A DNA stretch of 64,000 nt. Source: Aquila chrysaetos chrysaetos (lineage: Eukaryota > Chordata > Aves > Accipitriformes > Accipitridae). Shown here piece by piece: positions 1 to 29,265 of this stretch. The position numbers and the translations under genes are program-made. Position 1 is the first letter of the stretch; each line of letters begins with the position of its first letter. Location: positions 4,336,501 to 4,400,500 of the forward strand of contig NC_044014.1 of assembly GCF_900496995.4 (NCBI RefSeq), written 5' to 3'. The notes under the pieces were generated by a model, which saw only the letters and a program-made list of their open reading frames with translations, ran no database searches and was not told where the DNA came from.

Positions 1-1614
1 GTGCTTGTAGATAGCCAGCGATAAAACCAGAGCAAGTTCTCTGTTAAGTGGATTGCAACACTCAAAGACAAAATGCATCAAGTTAAGGCTAATGAGAATA
101 ATGTAAAATAGTTAGAACAGACCACTAAATGTTTAAAGGTGGAAACACTCAATAGAAGAGTGGCAATTTTAACATCTCATTTTCTCCAAAGTAATTTTGC
201 TTAATTTAGTACAGGTAAGGAGAGGCTAATGAACAGACTTTTGCCTACATATACAATACATACTGAAATTTTAGTCTTTTGTAAATCCGATATATTTAAA
301 CTTTTAAGCGACTGCTTTGTTCTTCTGGGTGTAAACCAAAGAAGTGGTTATTCACACCTCAAAGTGATAAATGCTTAAGATGACCTCATCTTAAAACGTG
401 TATTTTCTCATTTACAGATCAGGGATAAAGTCCAATAATACAAACTTCTTAGTGGCACAATTTCACATATTTTGGGCAACGTTAGCATACAAGCAGTATT
501 TAAATAAAAGTAAGTGCATCCAAACATGAATTCTCTAAATATACCACACTTCATTTACCCAAACGGTAATTTTCTGACAAAAGCTGTAATTCAAATTAAA
601 ATAATCATTTACACATTTCACCCAGAGGAAAGGAGGTAATAAACCCAGGGGACTCTCCAAACAATCTTCTCCTACTCTATCCCCTATTTATTACATAAAA
701 TAACTCATCTAGAAGCGTAAATCCAATATTCAGATGCAAATAAAATGCAAGAAGCAGTCTCTGATGTTTGTAATTTGCAGACTCCAAAGTCCAATCATGA
801 TGGAATTTACTACTTCTGTCAGTCATTTACTCCTGTATGTGCACTCTGTATTTATGCTAAAATAACAAATGAGACAATAAATGAGGCTAGTGTGGCATAA
901 AAGTCATTGTAAACCCAGCGAAACCAGAATAATTATATTTATGACATTCATTTGGATGATTTACCAGTCATCCCACCCACCCCACCCCCTTTACAGAAAA
1001 AAAGGCAACCATCATTTTAAGTGATACACACATTCTGCTAGTAAAAAAAGTTGAAACAAACCCCTCCTCTGTTAAAAGAGCATGCCGATAGAAGAAGGTA
1101 GACCACATCTGTTCCAATCAGGCTTCTCAGAATTATCAAAATTTCTTTGCTTGCAAAGGCCAATTTGGCTTATCATAGAAAGCTATTTTGAAGGCGGCTG
1201 ATACATTTATTCCCTTTCAAAAATTAAAATTCAAGGCATGATAGTGCAAGAGGTAAGTTTTGATTTGAGAACATTATTTGTAGACTAACTGTGCTTAGTT
1301 ACTACATCCCAATTTATTGTCTTAAAGAAAATACGGCAACAAAAGCTACAAGATCTCTATAAATTTCATTTTGCCTACATTTACCAGTACATCCATGAAC
1401 CTCATCAGTATTAGTACAACTTGATTATCCTAATGATTCCATTATAAAACTTGCAAAATGTATCACAAGGTGAATAAACCATCTAGTGCAAGTCTTCTAC
1501 AATTTGCGTGCACAGTAATCCTGTGTAGTTCATTTCCTCCAGGTTAAATCCCCAAAATCTCTCTGTAACAATTATGAAAAAAACAGTGTCATGTGGATTT
1601 TTCCCCCCCCCTTA
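1..1614 (-). other. Probable ABRAXAS2 3'UTR and downstream flank
   Basis: This AT-rich stretch has no open frame of note. Minus-strand AATAAA polyadenylation signals (TTTATT on the plus strand) lie at 1313-1318, 1206-1211 and 687-692. Which one is used cannot be decided from sequence alone. I see no other gene here. Confidence 0.55.
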
Positions 1615-20376
<18,762 letters not shown>

Positions 20377-20466
20377 GATGGGAGACCACCGCCGCCGCCG
20401 CCGAGCCCCACAAGCCACCGCGAGAGCCCGCGGCCCCGCCCACTTCCGGCAGCGGCGCCCGCGTGG

Positions 20467-20486
20467 GGACTTCTGGGAAATGTAGT
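20467..20486 (-). promoter_or_regulatory. ZNF143/THAP11 (SBS-type) binding site
   Basis: On the minus strand this reads ACTACATTTCCCAGAAGTCC. It fits the known SBS core ACTACAATTCCCAGvAkGC apart from a few positions. It lies 91 bp upstream of the ABRAXAS2 ATG, typical for bidirectional CpG promoters that use ZNF143/THAP11/HCF-1. The match is by eye and binding is inferred. Confidence 0.75.
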
Positions 20487-21277
20487 CCCGTCCCACACGG
20501 GGACAAGGCCGCCATTCCGGGCTGCTGAGGCGGGGGGAAGGTCGAGACCCAGCTCCGTGGGGCAGGGAGAGAGTTGGGCCGTTTGGACCGGGCCCTGCGG
20601 CCTCCTGGCAGGCTGGGCTGGGTGCCCTTCACCCGAGCCTGGCGCCTGCCGTGCCCCTGGGCTTGCGGTGGGACATGCACCCAAGCGCCGGCGAGCGTTA
20701 GCTCGCTGAGAGGAGCGAGCATCTCCAGGCGACGAGTCGTTTGCCAAACCAGTGAGATTGCAGGAGGCAGTTGGGTATTTTGTGCGGGTTTCGGAGGGCT
20801 GGGCAAGAAGTCGCAGAGGAGGAGCGGTACGGGAGCTGACCGAGCAGCAGTGCCCTTCGTCACTCCCGGTCTGTCGGATTTTTCAGTTTGGGCACTCCGT
20901 TATGGGATGTTTTAAGCTTACGAAGCCCCCCAGGATTCTTGTGTCCCCCTTTTGCTTCGCAAAAGAAAAAAGTTTCGGCTGTGATTTTGCAGACAGCGTC
21001 CTGTCGACATCCTGCCACGCTCCCAGCGCCGCAGGCACCCGCTGGTTTCACTCCAGCCCAGCTATTTCCCCGCACAGACCATCCAGCAGCAGGCTGGAAA
21101 ATCCGGTCATCTGGACCGTTACCGTTCCTTAGAAACAAAACTATAAAACGCTTCGGATTTTTTGAGGGAACTGAGCACCCCCTCCCAACACGGTCCGCAG
21201 GCCCCGGCCGCGAGCAGCGAGAAACAGTCCTCCAAGTGCCAGAGCGGCGGCCGCGGGCCCTCTCTCAGGTGCTCTCT

Positions 21278-21430
21278 ATGGTGCCGAGGTGCTTCCGGGC
21301 CGTGCGGGCCCGGCATGGCGGCGGCGATGGCGGTGGCTGGGGAGCGGCCCGGGCGCCCCGCGGGGCCGGGGCCGGGGCCGGGGCGCGGGGAGGAGCCCTT
21401 CAGCCCCTCGGTGCTGGGCACCAGAGAGCA
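21278..21430 (+). other. Possible overlapping uORF in the EEF1AKMT2 leader (first part)
   Basis: An ATG at 21278 lies 37 nt upstream of the EEF1AKMT2 ATG in another frame. Read to the donor at 21430 and then into exon 2 (21777), it stops at a TGA after 56 codons. Its context is weak (pyrimidine at -3), and it only matters if transcription starts upstream of 21278. It is not proposed as a functional protein. Confidence 0.35.
21315..21430 (+). CDS. EEF1AKMT2: EEF1AKMT2 coding exon 1
   Basis: This exon encodes MAAAMAVAGERPGRPAGPGP through SVLGTRE and two bases of His39. It is very GC-rich with a Gly-Pro repeat. The donor is GTGAGT. Confidence 0.93.
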
Positions 21431-24400
21431 GTGAGTGGCGGCACAGCCGCCGTGGGCGGGCGGGGGGCGGCGGCAGCGGCCCAGGCGGGGTTTATCCCGG
21501 TGGCTCCCCGGTGGTGCTGCCCGGGGAGCAGGAGGCCAGTGCTGTGCCCCAGGTACTCTCGTCTGGTAACCCTAAGGTTTTCCTTTCGGGGCATCGCCAG
21601 CTCGGTGCCAGGTGGACAACGTGTTCCCGAGCAGTTTATCTACCTAGATGATACCGCAGTCATAAAGTGGCACTGCTGCATAGATCCAGCCTTCTCGCCC
21701 CTTCTTCTCCTCGCTCTTTAATCTGATTCTTTCCCAGTATTAATTGCAATATCCGGTTCTTTTCCCCCGACTCTAGCTGGGATGCTGCATATGAAAGAGA
21801 ACTGCAGACTTTTCAAGACATTGGAGATGCTGGGGAAATTTGGTAAATAAAATAACTCCACAAACTTTTCAAGACATTGGAGATGCTGGGGAAATTTGGT
21901 AAATAAAATAACTCCACCAGAGCGTTTCTATTATGTCTTTATAAAAGTAGACATTGCAAGAACATAGCCAGCAATTCAGTGGGTTACTGAATTGTTCTGG
22001 ATGTTGGCAAAATGGTGGGGAATTTTAATCTTGAAGCCGCCAGTTCCTCTCTTGCCCAATTTTGCAATGCGGATTTCTAAGTTGCACTTGGACAGCTGTT
22101 GTTTCACAGAAAGTGAGCTGGTAGTTGTGGTGCGTGTTACTGACAAAGGTGCTTTTTATCCCTGAGCTCAGGTTTAACTGCTCAAGTGGCTGGTGCTGCC
22201 GCCTTTTTTAATATAAGGAGGGCTTCGCCTCCCAGAGTTGGTGTTTTGGTGAATTTTAAGGCCATGTGATTAATTTTAATTTAAACAAAGCAAACGTGGA
22301 ATATGAGCTATGGCAGTTGTTACCCAACTGCTTCAGTAAGAGATGCTTTGCAAAAGCTGGAGAGAGAGCAATGAAATAAATTTGCTGTACCTTTTGTACA
22401 TTTTTGCTATCTTAATTACTTGAACCCTCCTTTTTCATAGGTTTGGAGAAGAAAGCATGGTTCGCATAATCAAATGGTTGGAAAAACAAAAGGTCCCCCA
22501 TGACAGCCCTGTGCTTGACATTGGAACTGGAAACGGTGTTTTACTGATTGAATTGGTTGGTATATCGCAAAGTTTGTGCTTTTGATACAGAATCAGTGCT
22601 CCAAAAGTAGTAGTTTAAATACAGTTCTCACAAGTGACAATAGTAATCGTAGCAAGCTGTAATTTACGTGAAAGACATAAAGCAAGCAGCCTAAATTAAA
22701 ACTTACATTGTGTTTTTTTCGCATCAACAGAACAATGGTTGCTGTGCATCAGGTTTTATATTTCCATTCGGTTTAAAAGTATAAGTGAAATTACCTTAGT
22801 GCTGCTGATACACCTTAACATCCTGTCGCAAAGACAAGGCGTAATTGCAAGTGGCTGGTAGACAGCCTGTGGGCCTTAGGTATGTAACTCCTTGAACCAG
22901 AAGTGCCATTAGGAGGTGCAGACCTAGGAACAGAACATGTATGTTGTTCTCCCAAATGGAAATATCTAATTTTTTTGGTAGACATGCTCAGACTTCTCGT
23001 TTCTTGGTGCTGCCCAGAGTGTCAGTACTTCAGATCTCAAAATTTACAGTATTTCTTTAAATTAATCAGCCTGAGTATCACTTATTTTAACTTTACCTTT
23101 CTGTTTTCCTACATTTAAAAATGCATTTTTCCCATTGTTGTGTAAACACCCCCAGATAAGGAAATTAAGTTGACTAATACACAGAGTACTCTCATGTGCA
23201 AAACTAGACCCGTTCTCTGCACTCAGTTCTGATAATAACACTCATTATCGATGTAAAAAGTGGTTAAAACCAAGGTTTTTATGTAAATGACTTAAAAAGT
23301 TGTTAACACTTCTTTTCAAGAAGTGTCCATTTCTGTCAGGGTGGAAACCCCTTACAGATATGTTCTGAAGTGTTATAATGTTGTTATTATACGGTGATAC
23401 AAGATGTTTAGGATTTCCAGTATTTTTTTTCCTATTTTTGATTGAATACTTTGGTATAATACTACAGGAGAATAGGTAAAGAAAGGAGCTGTTAATACTG
23501 CCGCAGTTTCTATTGTTCTACATTCTCCATTGGCTCCATTAGTTACTGTAGAAATCAAAAGGGCTGCAAGTCAAAGTCAGGTTAGTAATGGCATTTTTTT
23601 TAATGTGGACTTTGATTTTAGAAGAGTTTAAAGCCTTTCTGGGGACTGGCTGCTACGCTGCAGCACAGGAGAAGTTTGTCATTAAGAGAAATTAGCCTAA
23701 TAATAATGATTGTTAAATGCAATGCTAGGTAGCTCTATCGTTGTTGAAACATCCAACAGAAAAATCTTATTTATAAGACTTCAATTTTATACTGGCCCCA
23801 CTTACAAATCTGAAATTGATTTTCATTCTGTAATGGGAAATGACAGCTTGTTAGCTCTTAGAAACGATTAAACTGCTGTAAGAGCACCCTCCCCCCTTAC
23901 ATTAAGCACCTCAAAGTACTGTGGTTGCTTTAATAGGAAATTTTCAGTCCAGTTCCCATTTGAAAAGTGACTTCAAAAATTACATTGTTTATTGGTGCTA
24001 AATAATTCAGGATCTCACTTGCCTTAGTTGATGTAACAGAAATTTTTTTGTGTGTTAGCTGCAAGGCTTTGAAAATTGGGTTAGGATTCTTTTGGCAAGC
24101 CCATCAGCTACTGTAGAACAGTTCTACCATTGGCGTTGGACTTGATAACGTGATAGAAATGGCAGCACTGAAAAAGGCAGTCAAACTTCAGTCATACAGG
24201 ACATCAGCAGCACCTCTCTAAAAGGTAGCTACTTGAGAGTATGTATCAAACCGTCGTCAGAACAGGAGGAGGTGCCATAGAGTACAGTTCGTTGGGGAAT
24301 ACTGGGCCCTGGCATGCCATTAACAGTGAAGAAAAGTAAATGGGAGTGTAGTAACAAAATTACTCTTACATGCAGCTGGGACTAGGTGAGACATTGTCAG

Positions 24401-27400
24401 TTCCAGCAGGGAATATTGCACAAAAAGGAGGCAGAATAGCCATCTGAAAAGCAGGTAATAAATAAGGTGAAAATAAGGAAGACTGCTGTATCCTGTGCAG
24501 ACTGGCTCCACTACTCAGCTAGAAGGCAAAACATCCAGCACACTGCTAAATGTCTTCTACACGCCCATTGCAAGCATCTGCCCATCTGTAAGCTCCAAGC
24601 GAAATGCCATTGGAGGCTTCCTCTCTTCTTTCTGCTTGCTTTGAGGATTTTGGATGTACAAGTGGGACCCCTTTCTGGTTTTGTATATGCAGTAGACCAT
24701 GGTCCTACCTCTGGTAACTTCAGGAATCTGGTAGGCTGCATTGATGACCTAATTGGTTTGCTTTCCAAAAATTCCAGCTCCTCTGAGGAAATGTTGCTGC
24801 CACATCAAGCTCTGACGTTCTCTTTTTTTCTGAGTATTGTGGGAGCCAACAGTATTGAAAAACTTCTCCAAAGTGAAGGCTACTCACCACCCAAGTGAGG
24901 GTGTCTACCTGGCAGCACCAGAGGCTGGAACACAGGGCAGTGCTGGTAACATTGCAAACTACCTTCTGCTATTTAATCTGCTTTTTCAAGAAGCAGCAGC
25001 AGAGTGCTTATAAATACCACCTTCAGGACAGGAGTCCAGTTGCGGGATGCAGCGCAGTCACGTTTAGCACTTGAGTGAATGATCCCTTCTCGTCCATACG
25101 TAGCCAGGCTGTACAGGTTTAGCAGCATTTAGTATTGTTTATCCTTAAACTTTCCTTCTCTGCCCTGGAGACTATAGGATTGGATGGGAACTCCCTGAAG
25201 TGACTCAAGCTCTTCCTTTCCAAACAGAGGAGCTGTTGTGGGAACTACTCTTCCACCCCCAAGTCTTCAGCATAGGCATCTCAGGAAGCTTGGTTTGCTC
25301 TGGGGAGGAACGTGGGCAGAAGCCTGAGCAATATGCTGTTCTTCATCAAATGCAAACAACATGGTCTTTGTGTTTAGCTGGAACTAGTCCTCGATTAAGA
25401 ACAGCTGGCTAGTACTGAGCTCACATGGGCTGACGGGCTGCTGGAAGGAGGAAGGACTGTTTTAAAAAATTCTTGCTGTAGTTTTCCTCACTGTCGAGCT
25501 ATCAGCCTTTGGAACAAGTAGATACGCAGCTGATTGCTTAATGCTAGTTAAAGTCCATGTATTGTTTAAAACCCAAACAAACCCAAGCCTCATCCCTCTC
25601 TCTGCTGTTACTGCCTGCAGCTGGCCATAAGATCATAGCTCTTCATGTTAGGTTTGGATCTAGCCAGACCAACTGACACACATGGTACCCAGATCTGGTC
25701 ACTCCAGCTTCTGCCTCAGAGTGAAAATCTGTCACTGCCCCCCACCCATGTTCCCAACTCCAGCTGATGCAGGGTGCCCTTCTGCTTTGCAAAAGGGTTG
25801 CTAGGATTTCACTGCCTGAGTTTGCTGAACTGGGTTATCGTTATCTGCTCCAAAGTTAGGCTAACAGAAAGTCTCTGTATGCTCTTTTATGTGATGCTGA
25901 TACGAAGACCTTGTAGCATGCAAATAATTGCATTCAAATAGCCATTAGCATGAATAATTAGAAAAATGTAAGATTTTGCAGTGGATTGCTGTACTAGTAA
26001 AATGTATTACATATTTTGGCTCTTATAATTTGGTTTATAAACCAAATAATTGCTCAATCTCAAATGTTATGTAAGTGTCCTGGTTTCAGCTGGGATAGAG
26101 TTAATTTTCTTTCTAGTAGCTGATATAGTGTTATGTTTTGGGTTCAGTATGAGAAGAATGTTGATAACACACTGGTGTTTTCAGTTGTTGCCAAGTAGTG
26201 TTTATACCAAGTCCAGGATTTTTCAGCTTCTCATGCCCAGCCAGCAAGAAGGCTGGAGGGGCACAAGAAATTGGGAGGGGACACAGCCAGGACAGCTGAA
26301 CCAAACTGGCCAAAGGGATATTCCATACCATGTGACGCCATGACCAGTATATAAACTGGGGGGAGTTGGCCTGGGGCGGGGCTTGGGAACTAACTGGGCA
26401 TTGGTAAGCAGATGGTGAGCAACTGCATTGTGCATCACTTGTTTTGTATATTCCAATCCTTTTATTTTTATTGTAATTTTATTATTGTTATTATTATTAT
26501 GTTTCTTCCTTTCTGTTCTACTAAACTGTTCTTATCTCAACCCACAAGATTTACTATTTTTTTCCTGATTCTCTGCCCCATCCCACTGGGTGGGGTGGGG
26601 AGTGAGTGGCTGCGTGGTGCTTAGTTACTGGCTGGGGTTAAACCACGACAGTGTCAAAGAGGTTTTCTTCTTATTTTGAAGCATCTGGCATTGGCACATG
26701 TTTTCATCACTGAAAATTCCTGGTTTCTAGGTTACTTTTGGTACAGATAAGAGAGCCTGTTCCCCTCCAGGGTGTTACTTTTCACAGTTCTGCTCAGTTT
26801 TCCACTTGTTGACATAAACCAGCTTTCAGTCAACAGTTCTTTTGATGAGGTATTAGGCAGAATGGAGTTATTTCAGCTCATTCCCCTAGCTATTTAGCTC
26901 TTGTAATGGTAACAGGAATAAAACTGAGTAAATTGGATTTTTTTCCTGTCCTTAAGAGGAGGAGAGATGAGATGGATTATAGATAGGGAATACACTTGTT
27001 GGATTAAAAAATTGCTAGCACACTGATTAAGATTCTCTGTTTCTGTCTAGGCAAAGTCTGGCTACACGAATCTCACTGGGATTGATTACTCTCCTTCTGC
27101 AATACAACTTTCAGAAAAAGTAAGAGAGAAAGAAGGGATGTCTGACATTAAATTAAAGGTAAGTTTTGAGAGAAAGTTTAGTGAGGAAATAGAAAGCAAT
27201 TGAACCCAAGATTAAATGACCTAATTGATACTTGGGTGTACTCAGTGTACTATATTAATGATGTATTTTGACATTCATTTGTGAGAGAACTCTTAACCAA
27301 ATAAATCTGTATTTGCAAGAAGATTTTTGGTCTTTTTTTTTTTCCCATTTCTAATAGTCATTAGGGCTAACAAGACTTCCCTGCTTCTAGCAGGGAGCAG

Positions 27401-29182
27401 AATAGTAGATCGCCATTGGGCGAGTCTGTATTTTAGCTGCTGCATTCTGAATTTCAGATTTGAGATAGAGGATGAAATCCTTAAGTGACAGAATCCCTAC
27501 CAGTAGCTGTGTAGCAGGAAGTTTGAGAGGCCCTGCGGGAGCAGGGGGTGGGACCAGATGACCTCCAGAGGTCCCTTTCAACCTCAGCCATCCTGTGATT
27601 CTCTGACTGCCTTTCATTCTGAGCTCTCTCTCTACTACGCTGTTTTATCCTCCAGCTCTGTACCTGTATGATGTCTCTGTTCTTGTATGTCAGTGGTAAT
27701 CTCTTTGTGGCAGGCACTGTCTATTCTTCTGTGTTTGTACAGTGCTTAGCATGCAGCACCTAGGAAACCAGGGATCAAAGTACAAATAATGATTTAAAGA
27801 ATGAACTTCAAGCGTGTTAGTTTGAGCTTTAGATGGGTAGGTGTATACATGGGCTTTACAGCAAATAGATCATCACATAATACGTAGAGAAGAAAGAAGC
27901 TGACAGGACATTGTAAGTGTGAAAAGCCTGTGCGTAACCTTTTCCTAAGCACACCTATTGATAGGTTTGAGGCTTTTTATTTTAAAGTATTGGTTTGCTT
28001 TAAAGATTCAGGAACTCCTGAGAAGAAGATTGTTTTCACAGTTGTAGACTTCTGGTTTAGGTAGAAGACTTCCTGGCTCCATCAGCTGAGCTGTCAGGAT
28101 TTGAGATTTGTATTGACAAGGGGACTTTTGATGCCATAAGCCTTAATCCTGATAACGCGGTGGGAAAGAGGAAGCAGTACGTGAGATCTCTCTGCAGTGT
28201 ATTGAAACCAGAGGGCTTTTTCCTCATAACGTCTTGCAACTGGACCAAGGAGGAGCTGTTGAATGAGTTCAGAGAAGGTAAGCAGTTGAACAGAACCATG
28301 TGCCAAATTATGGTTGTTCAAGGATGCGATGGGTGAATTTTAATGTCTATGTTAGTGTGTTGGCTTTCTCAGATCAAGATTAGACAAGATAAAGTGACTA
28401 GTAAATACTTCAGCCTGTCTTCCCTATGTTTTCCTCAGGAATTACAGCTTCTGCATTTGCCAGTGCCAACGTGCCAGGGGAGGACAGGTTTTGTTGTATT
28501 TTGGAGGATGAGGATTTCAGTCTAGTTACACTGGGAAAGTGTATACCCGGGTGATACTTGTTCGGTTCTTTATTACCAGATCCAGTTCACCCATCCGATT
28601 TCTTTGAAATCGGGGTAACATTGTTACCCATATTTAGGGGAACTGGCAAGTCTGTGACCGCGACCTTTTACGTCACCTCCTCAGCGACCTTTCTGATCCA
28701 CCCAGAAGGGTTTTTTTTTTACATGCTGGTTAGCTCCTGAATCTCATGCCTGAGGCTTGAAACTCAGTGTGGATCTAAAACAACCATCCCTTCTGGGGAA
28801 CTAAAATTACTGGCAAGTTATCATCTTTTCTGCCATTAATTTGTGTGAGTCAGCCAGCTAAGATTTTTATTATCCATGGAAGGGTTTCAGCTGTATAAAG
28901 CAGTGGTGCAGTGTAACAATACAGTCCTATAAACGTACAGAGTGACTGACTTGCAAGCTTTCCAGACAAATAAAGAATGGTTTGCAAAGGGTTATCCAAG
29001 AGGAGAATAAAATTACTTCCTTCTAATAAAAGCATTTTAATTTCTGTCTGGCAGGATTTGAAATTCTGGAGGAGCTGCCAACACCCAAGTTTTGCTTTGG
29101 AGGAAGAATTGGAAACAGTGTAACAGCATTGGTTTTCCAAAGGAAAAAAGTGAGGCCATCCATCTTGGACAAATTAGATTAG
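21315..29182 (+). CDS. EEF1AKMT2: EEF1AKMT2 (METTL10), eEF1A lysine methyltransferase, complete, 6 coding exons
   Basis: This is a SAM-dependent methyltransferase that methylates a lysine of translation elongation factor eEF1A (Lys318 in human) in the cytosol (family knowledge). Six exons (116+66+115+108+217+128 nt) join in frame to 249 residues. Residues 1-30 are a Gly/Pro/Arg-rich, poorly conserved leader. From about 31 (PFSPSVLGTREHWDAAYERE) the protein tracks the human one. SAM motif I is VLDIGTGNG at 85-93, the motif II acid lies in GIDYSPSAIQLS (109 on), and DKGTFDAISLNPDN is at 154-167. The substrate-side segment SCNWTKEELLNEF is also intact. The start at 21315 is chosen for its good context (G at -3 and +4); a second in-frame ATG at 21327 is possible. 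The exon 2 donor lies in a tandem duplication and the exon 3 donor is weak. The gene diverges from ABRAXAS2 and is followed by FAM53B. Confidence 0.97.
21777..21842 (+). CDS. EEF1AKMT2: EEF1AKMT2 coding exon 2
   Basis: This exon encodes WDAAYERELQTFQDIGDAGE, then I and two bases of Trp61. The acceptor is CGACTCTAG and the donor is GTAAAT at 21843. Its last 35 nt and the donor are repeated just downstream. The first donor must be used, because the second would include an in-frame TAA at 21844-21846. Confidence 0.95.
21808..21917 (+). repeat. Perfect tandem duplication of the exon 2 end and splice donor
   Basis: Copies at 21808-21861 and 21864-21917 are identical over 54 bases with a period of 56. 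Each contains the last 35 nt of EEF1AKMT2 exon 2, its GTAAAT donor and the first intron bases. Perfect identity indicates a very recent event or an assembly artefact. Confidence 0.97.
21843..22440 (+). other. EEF1AKMT2 intron 2
   Basis: This 598-bp GT-AG intron begins with the second copy of the tandem duplication. The remainder is unremarkable. Intron 1 (21431-21776) is GC-rich and also holds nothing further. Confidence 0.85.
22441..22555 (+). CDS. EEF1AKMT2: EEF1AKMT2 coding exon 3 (SAM motif I)
   Basis: This exon completes Trp61 and encodes FGEESMVRIIKWLEKQKVPH through VLDIGTGNGVLLIEL. The acceptor is TTTTTCATAG. The frame requires the donor to be GTTGGT at 22556, which fits the consensus poorly. 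The GTATAT four bases later would shift the frame. Confidence 0.94.
22556..27050 (+). other. EEF1AKMT2 intron 3
   Basis: This 4.5-kb intron holds a solo LTR at 26076-26650. The rest is mixed-composition sequence with short chance open frames (for example around 24467-24898) that match no protein I know. Confidence 0.85.
26076..26650 (+). mobile_element. Solo LTR of an avian endogenous retrovirus (ERVK-like)
   Basis: The element starts TGTCCTGGTTTCAGCTGGGA and ends GGTTAAACCACGACA, giving the TG...CA ends of an LTR of about 575 bp. It contains TATATAAA at 26348-26355, a long T/A-rich stretch with ATT repeats at about 26459-26500, and a G-rich segment before the end. I recognise the pattern as a common LTR family of non-galliform birds. 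No internal retroviral sequence is present on either side, so this is a recombined solo copy. A clear target-site duplication was not seen. It lies in the sense direction within EEF1AKMT2 intron 3. Confidence 0.85.
27051..27158 (+). CDS. EEF1AKMT2: EEF1AKMT2 coding exon 4
   Basis: This exon encodes AKSGYTNLTGIDYSPSAIQL and then SEKVREKEGMSDIKLK, exactly 36 codons. It contains the acidic residue (D111) expected to bind the SAM ribose. The acceptor is TTTCTGTCTAG and the donor is GTAAG. Confidence 0.96.
27159..28060 (+). other. EEF1AKMT2 intron 4
   Basis: This 0.9-kb GT-AG intron contains a CR1 tail at 27521-27604 and nothing else recognisable. Confidence 0.85.
27521..27604 (+). repeat. CR1 LINE 3' end fragment
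   Basis: The segment GGGACCAGATGACCTCCAGA followed by GGTCCCTTTCAACCTCAGCC and a decayed ATTCT tail matches the well-known 3' end of avian CR1 (GGACTAGATGACCTTTAGAG type). It is truncated at its 5' side, as is usual for CR1. Confidence 0.85.
28061..28277 (+). CDS. EEF1AKMT2: EEF1AKMT2 coding exon 5
   Basis: This exon encodes VEDFLAPSAELSGFEICIDK, GTFDAISLNPDNAVGKRKQY, and then VRSLCSVLKPEGFFLITSCN and WTKEELLNEFRE. It is the most conserved part of the enzyme. The acceptor is TCTGGTTTAG and the donor is GTAAGC. Confidence 0.96.
28278..29054 (+). other. EEF1AKMT2 intron 5
   Basis: This 777-bp GT-AG intron contains two adjacent perfect short inverted repeats at 28595-28629. No gene is seen. 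Confidence 0.85.
28595..28629. repeat. Two adjacent perfect hairpin-forming palindromes
   Basis: CCGATTTC-TTT-GAAATCGG occupies 28595-28613 and GGGTAAC-ATT-GTTACCC occupies 28613-28629. Each has a three-base loop and they share one base. No function is known to me. Confidence 0.9.
29055..29182 (+). CDS. EEF1AKMT2: EEF1AKMT2 coding exon 6 and stop
   Basis: This exon encodes GFEILEELPTPKFCFGGRIG, NSVTALVFQRKK and a short tail ending LDKLD before TAG. The tail runs past the remembered human end (ALVFQKM) by about ten residues. The acceptor is CTGTCTGGCAG. Confidence 0.95.
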
Positions 29183-29265
29183 TTGAGAAAAGTCTGAACT
29201 TTAAACCTGACAGAAAACCTCAGACACGTGTATAAATAAATGCTCTTTGAGTACACAGTAAAATA
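29183..29265 (+). terminator. EEF1AKMT2 3'UTR with polyadenylation signal
   Basis: An AATAAA hexamer at 29235-29240 lies 53 nt after the stop codon and is followed by a T/G-containing stretch. This would give a very short 3'UTR. Further AATAAA copies near 30759 and 30925 could serve longer transcripts. Confidence 0.6.

Noticed and set aside
20888-21721. 277-codon plus-strand open frame around the EEF1AKMT2 start
   Set aside because: It is in the wrong frame relative to the conserved methyltransferase and runs through CpG-island sequence. Only its part after the ATG at 21278 matters, as a possible uORF.
24100-24160. Possible CR1 tail (GTTGGACTTGATAACGTGAT)
   Set aside because: Only a short phrase resembles CR1 and no ATTCTATG end follows, so it was not called.
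24467-24898. 143-codon open frame in EEF1AKMT2 intron 3
   Set aside because: No family resemblance. It lies within an intron with nothing that suggests an exon or retrogene.
26070-26656. Target-site duplication for the solo LTR
   Set aside because: The flanks GTAAG and GTGTC are not identical, so no duplication is claimed.
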